Shown here: positions 33,901 to 44,294 of the stretch, piece after piece
How positions within the stretch are numbered: the stretch's first letter is position 1
Layout of the letters: each line of letters opens with the position of its first letter
Source of the DNA: Dichetophora obliterata
Lineage: Eukaryota > Arthropoda > Insecta > Diptera > Sciomyzidae
Direction of reading: 5' to 3'
Assembly: GCA_963920525.1 (NCBI GenBank)
Contig: OY986436.1
Coordinates: 182,306,361 to 182,370,360 of the forward strand
Length of the DNA stretch: 64,000 nucleotides
The notes under the pieces: model-generated
What the model was told of the DNA's origin: nothing
Database searches by the model: none
What the model saw: the letters and a program-made list of their open reading frames with translations, nothing else
Translations under genes and position numbers: made by a program

Positions 33901-34455
33901 AAACTCTTTATGGAGAGAAAAAATAAAGCATTCAATACTTAAACCGAACAAAAAGACTATCGGTTCTCACTCTTGCATAAAATTATCAATTCCAGCATTA
34001 CAATACATTAGTATGTATTAAAAAACTACTGCATATTTTGTCTTCATTTTACTCTATTATATATGATAATGATTATAAAATCTTGATCCAGATATATCAT
34101 TTTCTTATAATAAAAGCAATTTGCTTGATATGAGACATTTTTCTTTAAATAAAATGCTTTCTTTTACTTGAATATTCCAATCTGAAACTGATACCACGCA
34201 GATCATTTCTCTATTCCAGATCCACAGTAGTACAGCGGATGTGCGTACTGGTAGGGCTTGGACTCGTCGGCTTTGGAGGTGGAAGTTTCATTGAAAATCT
34301 CCAACTATCTCTTCTTTCTGGAATCAGGTCCAATAAAATAAATTAAGTCATTATCTCCTACAAATCTTATTCCTGATTTTCAGCCTCAATTCGTAGAATG
34401 GACGCAGTTTTTAGTAATATTTGCACATGAAATTTTTTGAGTGTACGTTCCGCAA
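30978..34455. other. No gene recognised; low-complexity fly-like sequence
   Basis: 31270-31320 holds CAA-rich sequence and 31500-31750 a T-rich stretch that produces spurious Phe-rich frames. 31900-32300 is less AT-rich with CAACAACATCAACATGCAAA words. 33300-33600 is also less AT-rich, with short frames (for example ATGGCGAAAATTCC at 33444, 26 codons) that match nothing I know. It could hold conserved non-coding or decayed exon sequence. Confidence 0.35.
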
Positions 34456-34462
34456 AAACTTA

Positions 34463-34874
34463 CAGCGCACCCTAAACAAGTGCGCGTTGCGCTGCGTTCC
34501 CAAGCGCCACGCAATTTTATTTTACGCTTAACCTAAACAAGTGCGCTGCAGAAAAAACTGCTGCTATCGAATTAGCGCAGTCTGATGGTTTAAAAATCTT
34601 GAATAAGCTTTTAGTATTGTATAAAAATCTATTAATATTGCAAATACTTCCATTTGCAATTGAGATTAATTAATTAATAGCAGTTGATTGCTCTTTGTTC
34701 TAATACTTTATTTTTATGCAGCCAACTTCACATCCAAACGAACTGTCAAAATTGGAAATTCGATTCATGTTGCGGTAGTCAGGTGCGTGTTTCGGTAGGC
34801 TCCATACAAAATGTATGTGCATGAGCCGATTTTGACAGTTAAACCATGCACACGCACTTGTTTAGGGTGGACTG
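34463..34874. mobile_element. MITE with TTA target duplication, 412 bp
   Basis: The left end CAGCGCACCCTAAACAAGTG pairs with the complement of the right end, CAGTCCACCCTAAACAAGTG, followed on both sides by CG[CT]GT. TTA lies on each side (34460-34462, 34875-34877). A 3-bp TWA duplication is characteristic of PIF/Harbinger. CCTAAACAAGTGCGCTGC recurs inside near 34531. No coding. Confidence 0.82.
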
Positions 34875-34877
34875 TTA

Positions 34878-35932
34878 CACACCTCAATCACTTGACTCAA
34901 GTCCCTAAATTGACCATGATACAATAATAAGGTAGGGTTAAGAAGTTCATCTCACCTATTGCTATTGTCAAATTGTTTCTTAGCTATATCACTTTTCTAA
35001 ATTTTTGTTGTATAGGGAACAAATAACACTTGACAAAGGAAATTTAATTTTAAGTACATAAATAAGATTCAATTATGATCAAGAAGCTGCTTCAAAGTTT
35101 GCTTTCGACAAAAAGACGATAATTTCTTCGTTTCGAGAGTTCAGAGTTTCAACAGAGTTTCAGAGTTTTAATTAGTTGCACATGGTTTTATCTATAGCGA
35201 TAGTTGTACCTTATTCTTGTATCATGTGGGCTTGACAAATGGAAATTTGTGTGAAACTATAAGATTCCAGGAAGATTGCCAGGAAAAAAATTGCTATTGA
35301 TTACGTTCTTCTAATAAAATATCTCAATATGTTCAGGCAATAACATTGCAAAAATGATTTCTACTACATACTTGGCTTGTGATCTAATTTTTATATTTTC
35401 CAAGTTACGCAAGTTATTTCGCTAAATATTTTAAATGCTTTTTTAATTGACATATTTAAAAACCTCTAAGAAGCGGATTCCATACTAGTAAATCTTCAAG
35501 TGGTCAGTAGTTACTGAAGATCTGTCTGATCTTTTTCTCATACATCTTGCTACATCTTGCTACATCTTGCTACATCCTCAGCAGAAAATTGTGACCTAGT
35601 TAAGCTGCAGATGCAGATGATCTAAACTTCTTTTACAAATGTATTTCAAATTAAGTAATTGTGCTGCACTGCCTCATGCTACAGGCTGTAGATAGATTCC
35701 GTGTATAAATATTCCGTGTTTGTAAATTTGTTTGTTGATCACTTTAGATCATTCGTTGTTTCCAGTAAATATAAGCTAAGAAGCAGAACGGTCAACACAA
35801 GAGGTCTGATCTAGAGCGAAGTACATCTATTTGCAGCAAATAAAGAAAAGCATTCTTTGGCAATCCAAACACAAAAGTACACAAAAACACACATAATCTA
35901 AGATACATACTACGTTTCGAGCCATACAAGCG
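34878..35932. other. AT-rich stretch with a short tandem repeat
   Basis: No gene was seen. A repeated 11-mer, CTACATCTTG plus a base, occurs about four times in tandem near 35547-35578. Confidence 0.45.
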
Positions 35933-36509
35933 CACGTATGCATGGGCGTCCGCAGGGGATGGAAGGCAGTGAAAATTTTTTATATATCTTCATATTAAAT
36001 CAAAAAAGCCGAAAGTTTAAATTACAACATTTTAAGAGAGAAGCAAAAAATTTCTAAATTTTAAGTTGCGCTTAAACTTAGGGCTTTTAGAACTTTGTTA
36101 TAAAAACTTCGTTTTTTGTTGTAAAATTGTGATAAGGTGCATCAAAATCATTCAAAAAGTCAATTTTGAATTTTTTATAACTTACGGCTTTTTGATTTCA
36201 TATGACGATATGTTCATTAGGTATTTAATATATTTTGTAGAGAATACAAAAATACTTTTTTTAAGGATAATTCATTAATGAGGCTGAGCTAAGCCACTCA
36301 TTTTTAAATAGTATGTGTTGCCCGTTGCTTTAAGGCCGTATTTTTTTCACAAAAGCGGCTACAAAATACTGAAATACCAGTATTTTTCAGCAGCATTTGC
36401 GAAAAAAAATTGAGAGCGGAGTTGCAATCGCGACAAAAACGCGTAATATGAACACGGCCTAATAAGTTACGATATCATTTTATTTACCCTTGTTTCACAA
36501 CTACTTTTC

Positions 36510-36960
36510 AATACGTATTTTTACATAAAAAAAATTTTTCTACGAATTTTATTCGTAATTTTCAGCAACGAATAGAATTTGTAGAATGGACTCAGTTTGA
36601 TACGCATTTCGAATATTTTATTCGTATTCGTACAAAAACAAATGTATATTGTACGAATACATTTACGAATGATCCTAATACCTGGTTACGAAAAAACCCT
36701 TCCGTTCAGCTGGGGTTTGAACCGCGATTCTTTAGCTTATGGGCCACGTGCTCTTCCAGTAGGCTACGGCCACCTTGCAATCACACATTTCCTTATTTCG
36801 GCAAACCAGTCTGAACGATTTCAGTTGTAAATTTTTTAAACTCAACTAAAACTTCGTATCTTCTACGAATAATGCGTACGGTCAACCTACGAATGAATTT
36901 TTTTAGTAAAAACTACGAATATAATGAAAGAAAAGTTATTCCTACGAGAAATTGGCGAAT
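36510..36960. repeat. TACGAAT-rich element
   Basis: TACGAAT or its complement ATTCGTA occurs at least ten times in about 450 bp (for example CTACGAATTTTATTCGTAAT near 36541). The repeats lie on both sides of a SINE head inserted at 36693-36774. Probably the subterminal repeats of a DNA transposon; no clear ends. Confidence 0.6.
36693..36774 (-). mobile_element. SINE head (tRNA-derived), minus strand
   Basis: The minus strand starts GGTGGCCGTAGCCTACTGGA and contains a B-box GGTTCAAACCC (plus-strand 36714-36724). It aligns with the head of the complete SINE at 55726-56062 (shared GGCCCATAAGCTAAAGAAYC and CGCGGT). The SINE body is missing, so this copy is truncated. Confidence 0.75.
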
Positions 36961-37494
36961 GTAAAGGAATGATATCAATAATTAGTCAAAGAACATAGAA
37001 GGTAGCAACAGATAGCAAGTGGCCTTTTATTCAATGACGAAAATAAACTTTGACGATAAGCAAATTTATATTTTAAAAGTCATTGTAAACAAGCAGAAGA
37101 CAAAGTAAATAAATTTAATCAAAAAATTAATGTTTTCCCCAAAAAGTCAGCTTGTTTCTCTATCATAAAAATGATCGAATTTGGATTTTTTTTTTTTTAA
37201 TTTTTTCTAAACTAAAGTTTTTCTATATGACCTTGTTATTTATTATGTTAAATTTCTATGATTTAAATACAAATTCAAAATGTTTGATAGTTTAAATAAT
37301 TTTTGATTTTAAATACAAATTCTAGTTGTTTGATAGTTTAAAATCGTTTATTGAGCTTTTAGGTCAGGTTAGAACAATAAGTTGTTCCAAAGAAACAACA
37401 ACACCAACAACATTTTCATGAAAAGAAAAACATCACTAGCTGATTTTATTGCAATTTCGGACCTGCTACATGTTTCATCAGAAATCTTTGTGAT

Positions 37495-39315
37495 CACGGT
37501 TGCCACTTTGGTTATTTGTGTCAAATATGGAAATTTTTTTCACTTGGCCTTTTGGTCATTTTTATATCCATCTGGTCACTTTTTCTTAAGAAATTAAAAA
37601 AGAAAAACTTTACTTTCAATTTTGATTTTCTCAAAAAATACATGCATAAACTATTTATAAATGTGTTCAGTTAAACAATCCCATGCACGACCACTGAATG
37701 CACTTATTTTTATCATATGAGAATTGACAAATGACTTTTCTAGTCATCTTTTAACTGCTTCGATTTCGCTTGCCAGTCGTTTGGTCGGTGGTAAAAATTA
37801 AACAGAAAAAGAGATAGTTAAGTAATTAGATATATCTATCTATATATATAAAAATAAGTTGTTGTATATATAAAAAAAAAATTTTACGACTTAAGTTTCA
37901 AAAAACTAAGTAAGGAATAGACCTAACTTTGACACCATAAATAATATTACAAACATAATATTACGAACATAGGTTCGTGATTTTATAACTCGAGAACCAC
38001 TCAACCTATTTTCAAACGAGTATATACGTTGGAAAGGTCTACTTTCACTGATGGCTTATAGAAAAAAAACATCGAAAAATTTCCACGAATATGCATTATA
38101 CGCACACTTTTATGATGGTGTATTTTCCCCTTATAAAATGTATTTTTTTTTTATGAGAATTACATTTTGTCGGTATAAAGCTCTGCTTGCTCGCGTCATT
38201 TGACTTATTTAATTTCTGTGTGTTTATTTTTAGTGTGAACGGTTACTGTTGACAACTGTACTAAAAATGGGTTTCCACGCCCCCTTTTGCCGCCCACAAA
38301 CTAATGAAAAATTTTTATTTCAACGGTTTGGGTTGTATTAGACAAACATTTTATAATTTAGTTCATATGGTTACTCTCGGCAAGTGCACTAAGAATAGGC
38401 CTGTCCCACTTAAGTTAAACTCACTTTTCGGGGAGTCAGCGTCGAGTGAAGCAAAGTGCGCCATACTTAAATTGACCTGAAATTTGGGCAGTCGATTTGT
38501 TTCGATTACAAAATGGTTTAAAGGAAATAATTTTGCCGCACCCCTTCTTACCGCTTACAAAACAACAAAAATGCTATATTTCGCACGGTTTTGATCGTAT
38601 TAGACTAAAATTTGGTTATTTAGTGCATACGGTTACTTTTGGCAGCTATACTGAAAATGGTGAATATATTTGACATTTCTTATTGTTTTAAAAAGTTTCA
38701 TTTACAACGTGATGTCCTTACCACACAGCTCAGCTGCTGCTGAAAAAAATTTTACGACTTAAGTTTCAAAAAACTAAGTAAGGAATAGACCTAACTTTGA
38801 CACCATAAATAATATTATGTTAACCAGAAAACTTAACGATGAGAAAATGACAATCATAGCTTTTTGTAGGCAGAAACCTCTGTTTAAATATTAATTTATG
38901 TATTCATATTAATGTGTATTTAATTAAACTATAAACGATATGGTTTATATAATAACGCACCAAACTCGATCTTTAAAAAAATAATGATTATCTTAGTTTT
39001 AAATGCTGTGAAATGTAATTTAATTAAATTAAATTTTTATGTTTATTTTTTTAAGTTCCTTGATGTGGAAAAATGGTGCTCATACACCGCATTTCGGTCA
39101 TGCTTATTTATGAACTATTTTGTTTACTTTCTTTTTTATTTATTTATGTTATTTGCAAATTTTCTGAAAATATATAAAAAAATATGGCCAACTTTATTAT
39201 ATTGTGTGTATGTACTCTATTTTCAAATTTGGATTGTTTCGGTCATCTTTTACTGCATTTGGTCACTTTAATTTCCTATATTGGTCACATATTTGATTTC
39301 CAAGTGGCAACCGTG
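37495..39315. mobile_element. hAT-like element, 1821 bp, 8-bp TSD
   Basis: CACGGTTGCCACTT at the left is mirrored by the complement of AAGTGGCAACCGTG at the right. The flanking octamers TTTGTGAT (37487-37494) and CTTGTGAT (39316-39323) match 7 of 8. GGTCA(C/T)TTT words repeat near both ends. The inside carries a 75-bp direct repeat and other repeats. No transposase was recognised. Confidence 0.65.
37875..38817. repeat. Identical 75-bp direct repeat 0.9 kb apart
   Basis: Positions 37875-37949 and 38743-38817 are identical: AAAAAAATTTTACGACTTAA, then GTTTCAAAAAACTAAGTAAG, then to CCATAAATAATATTA. The perfect identity contrasts with the diverged sequence around it and implies a recent duplication or conversion. 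Between them, blocks beginning CGGTTACT or TGGTTACT occur three times (38241, 38368, 38629), each followed about 20 bp later by CTRARAATRG, and a TTTCCACGCCCCC type word occurs. Confidence 0.88.
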
Positions 39316-39921
39316 CTTGTGATACGCCATGCAAGAGCATTAGCGCTATGCACCACAGAGTCGATGAGATTTTAAGAATCAATTTCTCAGTTTTTCTCCC
39401 ATTTCATATTTTCATGGTTATTGTTGTAATTTTGCTTTACTTAAGTTTTTATGCTTATGTTATTATGTATTTGTTGTATTTAAATCATATAAAATCACCA
39501 TAATAAATTTTTTCTAAACTTAATAAGATGACAAACAATCCTGCAGCATTTAAATTTAAGAAAATTACAGCGATCTAGGTGAGAGCAAAGCTTCTAATTC
39601 AAAAGCGAAAGAAAAAATTAGAAAATTTTATAAAGTAGGCAAATTTTTGATCAAGGACTCGAGCAGTATTCTCGACGACTTGATTATAATGAACGCAACA
39701 GCGACAATCTATATTTCATACAAAACATAAACAAACTCTGCTATGTTCGCTCTTGTCGTCTATTAAATTAGAAATAGATTGAAGTCTGCGGCAGCAACAA
39801 TTGTGGTCGTGTTCTCTCTTTGTCGTGCCGTCTGCAAAAAATATATCTTCATAAGAAAACATGCGTTCTATTTTTTGACAATTGGCGTTCGTCGCTAGTC
39901 GCAGTCAATGTGTATCGGCTA

Positions 39922-40390
39922 TGATTCTCACCGCAAGTGCGACTTTTAAACAGAGACTCAAAGGGAAGAACCAGCAAGCTGGCTCGCCATCGACAAAAAC
40001 AATCGCGTCGGAAGCGAATTTCATCTGGGGGGGGCAGTACAAATGGGGGGGCAGCACAAATGGTGGTGCAAAAAAAGTTCACCAAAATTTCTTCACATGA
40101 AACATGAAGAAGAGAGAAAGAAGAGGAAAATATATAATACAAAAATATTATCGTTGTAAAAAAACTGATATTTTGAATAACTTTTCCTTTTATATTGTTT
40201 ATCTAGCTAAAAAAGTGGGGGGGCAACTGCCCACCTTGCCCCCCCGCTTCCGACGCCAATGGACAAAAACCAAGCAAACCCCCATTAGAGTATGCCGACT
40301 GCGTTGAACGAACCACGGACTGGTTCTCATCGCAAGTGCGACATCTCAGACAGAGACTCTAAGGGAAGAATCAGCAAACTGGCTCGCCAT
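39922..40390. repeat. ~70-bp diverged direct repeat around a GC-rich MITE
   Basis: 39922-39990 and 40321-40390 share TTCTCAYCGCAAGTGCGAC, CAGAGACTC, AAGGGAAGAA and CTGGCTCGCCAT, with about ten differences. Between them at about 40004-40253 lies a GC-rich segment whose ends GCGTCGGAAGCG and CGCTTCCGACGC are complementary, each followed inward by GGGGGGGCA-type runs; this looks like a 250-bp MITE. Both lie inside the 8.3-kb P-like unit. Confidence 0.7.
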
Positions 40391-40808
40391 ATAGTCACTA
40401 CTTCGAGCTTACCTGAAGCAAAGCTGCTTTGGTTGGTTTTGTGTCGCCCTTTTATTTGATATGGCGTGAAAACAAGTTGGGAATTATACGTTTGGTTATT
40501 AGCTTTATTTGTTCTTGGTCCCTTAAGAGTTTACTGGTTGTCTGCCTGGCTATGCATAGGTAGGTGGTGTGTGTGTGTTAATTAGTTTTATTTTTATGGT
40601 ATCATGAGTAGGTATGTAGCGTGTGGCGGTATATATAGTCTGGTGTCGTAGTGTGTGTTGTCGCTGCTTTGTCTGGAATAAGTAAGGTGTGTCGGTCTGT
40701 AGCTGCTTTAATATTTATATAATAATAATATTTAATTCTTACAATGGGTAACTAGAATAGAAATATTTAAGTAATAACATATAATATGAATATATATATA
40801 TATATATA

Positions 40809-42944
40809 TTAGACCACCTATATGTGCAAAAGTGTTATTTTTTTCGCTACCCGCGCATTTTCGTAGAGAACTAGACTAAAAAATAAGATCTGCACAAAAA
40901 ACAGGGTGCGTGTAGTGGTAAAATGCCAGTCGCATTTGACTTAAAGCCTCAAAAACACACTTTAAAAAAGTTCAAAATATTTTTGATCTGTAACTCTTTT
41001 AAAAAGTGTTTAAAGAAGTTCGTGATTTGGACTTTAAATTTAAGAATAACCTAGCCAATAATAACATGTATTAACTTTTGACCAACTTGTATTATTTGTG
41101 GTAAAATTAACGTTTAAAGACAAAATTTTTGAAATTTTTTGAGCACCTTTATTGCAAAAAAGGTTGCCATTATGGTTTTCGTACGGATAAAATGATGTGC
41201 TTTATTTCATAATAGAGATAATTAAGTACACTTCAAATGAAATTTTTTTTTTATAAAAAATATTTATTTTTAGCGCCGATAACGCGGTTCAAAGTAAGAA
41301 TATATAAAACAATAATTAAAAACAATAATACAAAAAAATTATGTAATTCAATTATAGTTAATAATATAATTCAAGCAGAAATAATATTCATTATGTTTTA
41401 AGTTAAATCATTGGTAACACATTCAAGAACAAAGAACATTAAACAAATATCTTAAAGTTAATTTTTGATTTTAACGACTGGAATTTGGTTTTGGGTAATT
41501 TTTATCAAAATATTGAAAAAATATTGTCTTAGAAAAATTGTTGGATGGCAAATTTTTATAATATTTCTCCATTAAAATGGCATTAAAACGTGAAATTAAT
41601 GCTACGCCACGTTCTGCAATATCATTTACGACTAATAATTTTTTAACAATTAATTTTGCAGCAAGATAATCTTCATTTTCCTCCCAAGTGGCAGTTTTCC
41701 ATTTTCAGAATTTATTTGATATAGCTGCGAACACCAAACACTATCACTACATAATACAAAAAACTACAGATAATGTATTCCCGGCGTAACGAAAAAAATT
41801 TACTGCGCACCTCGTCATTGGTACTCGTCAAATGTGACACTTGATGAATACATTCAAAAGAAAATGTCAAAAAGAGACGAAGATAGCAAAATGAAAATTA
41901 ACAAACAGTCAAAATTCTGCCGAGCACATCAAGCAACATAGCCACTTTTTGTGTAAAGCGGTAAAAAGGTGGAAAAACACCCCTAGAAAATATTCAAAAT
42001 TTTTTCACAAACAGTACTAAAAAATATATTTACTACATTTTGGACATGTGCTTTATTCAACAATATATATTTCATTTCAGTAAACCAAGTTTTCTTAAGA
42101 AAATTTTGACATTTTAAAATCTTTACAACCTATGAATAAATTGTGGCTACATTGCTACCAATGAGCACCTTCTACATCACAGCAAAGATGGCAGACATGT
42201 GCAATACTTCATCTGCGGTTCTCTGTATCATGCTATCACTATATAAATTGTTAAAATGTCAACAAAAATGACAAGTGGATTTTACGTTAGCAACGAAGCA
42301 TATTTAGCTTCAAAATGTTTTAGAAAAACTGTACGACTAGACATACTGAAGGTCTTTGGATAAGCTGAGCATGCAGTTATTCTTTACTTGGCTTCAGAAT
42401 GAATTTTTTTAGATTTTCACATAATTTCAAAACCTTTTTCGCAAATTTTTTTAAATAATGGTTTATATATTCTTATTGGCGTTAAAAATAAATATTTTTT
42501 TATAACAAAAAATTTCATTTAAACTTTACTTAATTATCTCTATTATGAAATAAAGCACATAATTTTATCCGTACGAAAACCATAATGGCAACCGTTTTTG
42601 CAAAAAAAGTGCTCAAAAAATTTCAAAAATGTTATCTTTAAACGTTGATTTTACCACAAATAATACAAGTTGGTCAAAAGTTTATACACTGTTGTTATTG
42701 GCTAGGTTATTCTTAAATTTAAGGTCCCAATCACGTACAACTTTAAACACTTTTTAAAAGAATTACAGATCAAAAATATTTTGAACTTTTTTAAAGTGTG
42801 TTTTTGAGGCTTTAAGTCAAATGCGACTGGCATTTTACCACTACACTGCAGATCTTATTTTTTAGTCTAGTTCTCTACAAAAATGCGCGGGGAGCAAAGA
42901 AAATAACACTTTTGCACATTCCATATATTTCATGGGTGCTCTAA
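40809..42944. mobile_element. Foldback element with ~470-bp TIRs, 2.1 kb
   Basis: The left arm starts TTAGACCACCTATATG and the complement of the right end TTAGAGCACCCATG. The arms then match for about 470 bp (GTGCAAAAGTGTTATTTT, GTAGAGAACTAGACTAAAAA, GTGTAGTGGTAAAATGCCAG, CCATTATGGTTTTCGTACGG). The left arm runs to about 41290 and the right arm begins near 42470. The flanks are TATATA, so a TA duplication is possible but cannot be proven. The spacer carries a coding fragment on the minus strand. Confidence 0.88.
41474..41704 (-). pseudogene. Fragment of an uncharacterised multi-copy transposon-type protein
   Basis: About 75 codons are open on the minus strand, reading WKTATWEENEDYLAAKLIVK, then KLLVVNDIAERGVALISRFN and ending PKPNSSR. 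A WEENEDY...VVND.AERGVAL..FN signature is one I associate with an uncharacterised multi-copy arthropod protein family, where it forms the C-terminus. The fragment is preceded by a stop and has no start codon of its own. It lies in the spacer of the 2.1-kb foldback, so it may be what is left of that element's own gene. The family match is by memory of the pattern only. Confidence 0.5.
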
Positions 42945-44220
42945 TATATATATAAATCTAATATTATAGTTTATGTAGTATATAGAAATATATAATATTT
43001 GTAACGTCGCGTTACAATATTAAGATTTTACATTAGAATTTGTTATAGTCAAAAGTTTTTTATGACTAAATCGTAAATAAGAAACTCGATTTGAAAGAAC
43101 CGTTTTATACTTTCTAAAATTCACTTTATTTAGCGGTGCCCACCCAGTTTGAAAATTTTCTGGATTTTTTTTCGCGTCACGTGCTTATATTTAACCAGGA
43201 TTCAGAATCAAGCCTTGCAGGGAAATTTAAAGAAAATGTATTAAACCCAAAACAAATCTAATTTTATATTTGTCTTATTTTACGTCAAATTCTATTGAAA
43301 AAAATTTTATTTTATTTTTCATTTGCAATAGGCCAAATGGCTGTAAAAATGCAATTAATGTCGGCACAACAAATTTCGAACACTTCAACTTTAAAAATAA
43401 GTTTAAAAAAATTGTGTTGACCTTGAGAGGTCAAATCAAGTGCGATGAACTCTCAACATGTCCTTCTTTAAGAATTTTTATAAAGTTTGGATGTGCTTGT
43501 TTATTTATGGTTTTGGCACACTATGTTATAATTCCAGAAAAACAATATTAGCTATCAATTTATTAACTTGGCTTTTTTTTTGAGTGCGAGTGCAGGTATG
43601 TTTCCGTACTCGATTGTAGGAACTTTCAAACTGCTAGAACTGAATCATGCTGGAAAAAAAGATAAGTAGATTGGTGTCAGTGCGGTGTGAAATCTGGTAA
43701 AAAATATCTTCCTTAGCATGCGGTGAACATTTCAGCAATAGCGAAAACTCAAATTTATAATTTTTTGCTGAAAAATTTCAGTCCTCTCGCAATTGGTTTA
43801 CGACTTAAAGGCTTCCAAAATTAAAAAATGGCCTAAAAATTTAGTTTGTTTTTTTCAGATTACAAAAAAAAAAAATATTGTTTAATATTAGGAAATTTTT
43901 GTATTCTTATTTTAAAAGTTGAAAACCTCTATAGTAATTAATGCGATTTCATTTAAGGATATACTAGACCTAACATTATTTAATTTATTAAACTATTAAG
44001 AATATTTGCTTTATCAAAAAATTACTAAAATTACATGAAAATAAAATTAAATAAAATTTTAAAATATTTCGGACATGATTCGAGACAGATTTTGCACTAT
44101 TTTTAAAATATATTAGATTTTCTTATGTGTACAAGCGTGTATCAACTGGTGTAGTGTGCGTATAAGTTTACAAAATTAGTACCAAGAATCGTCGTAAATA
44201 GCATAATATAAGTTACATTT
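42945..44220. other. AT-rich right part of the P-like unit, no gene seen
   Basis: A 93-codon frame at 43270-43551 has no recognised motif. The rest is homopolymer-rich and carries no paired repeats that I could see. Confidence 0.35.
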
Positions 44221-44294
44221 TGTTTATGTTTATTCTAGATTCCTTTATGTCTTTCCCCCCTAGAAAAAATCCTGCAGACGCCCATGCACGCATG

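Larger units (their letters stand above)
35941..44286. mobile_element. 8.3-kb unit bounded by P-like ends
   Basis: CATGGGCGTCCGCAGG at 35941 is mirrored by the complement at 44286, CATGGGCGTCTGCAGG (15 of 16 identical). The flanking octamers are CACGTATG (35933-35940) and CACGCATG (44287-44294), a 7-of-8 match to an 8-bp TSD. A CATG start with an 8-bp TSD suggests the P superfamily. No P transposase was recognised inside. The interior holds several other insertions (a TACGAAT-rich element with a SINE head, a hAT-like element, a GC-rich MITE and a 2.1-kb foldback), so the original element was much shorter. Confidence 0.55.

Noticed and set aside
36337..36463. Small MITE with GGCCGT/ACGGCC ends
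   Set aside because: Only about 10 bp pair and no TSD could be fixed.
39849..40142. 97-codon minus-strand ORF
   Set aside because: It runs through a G-run/C-run MITE and a diverged direct repeat; composition explains the open frame.
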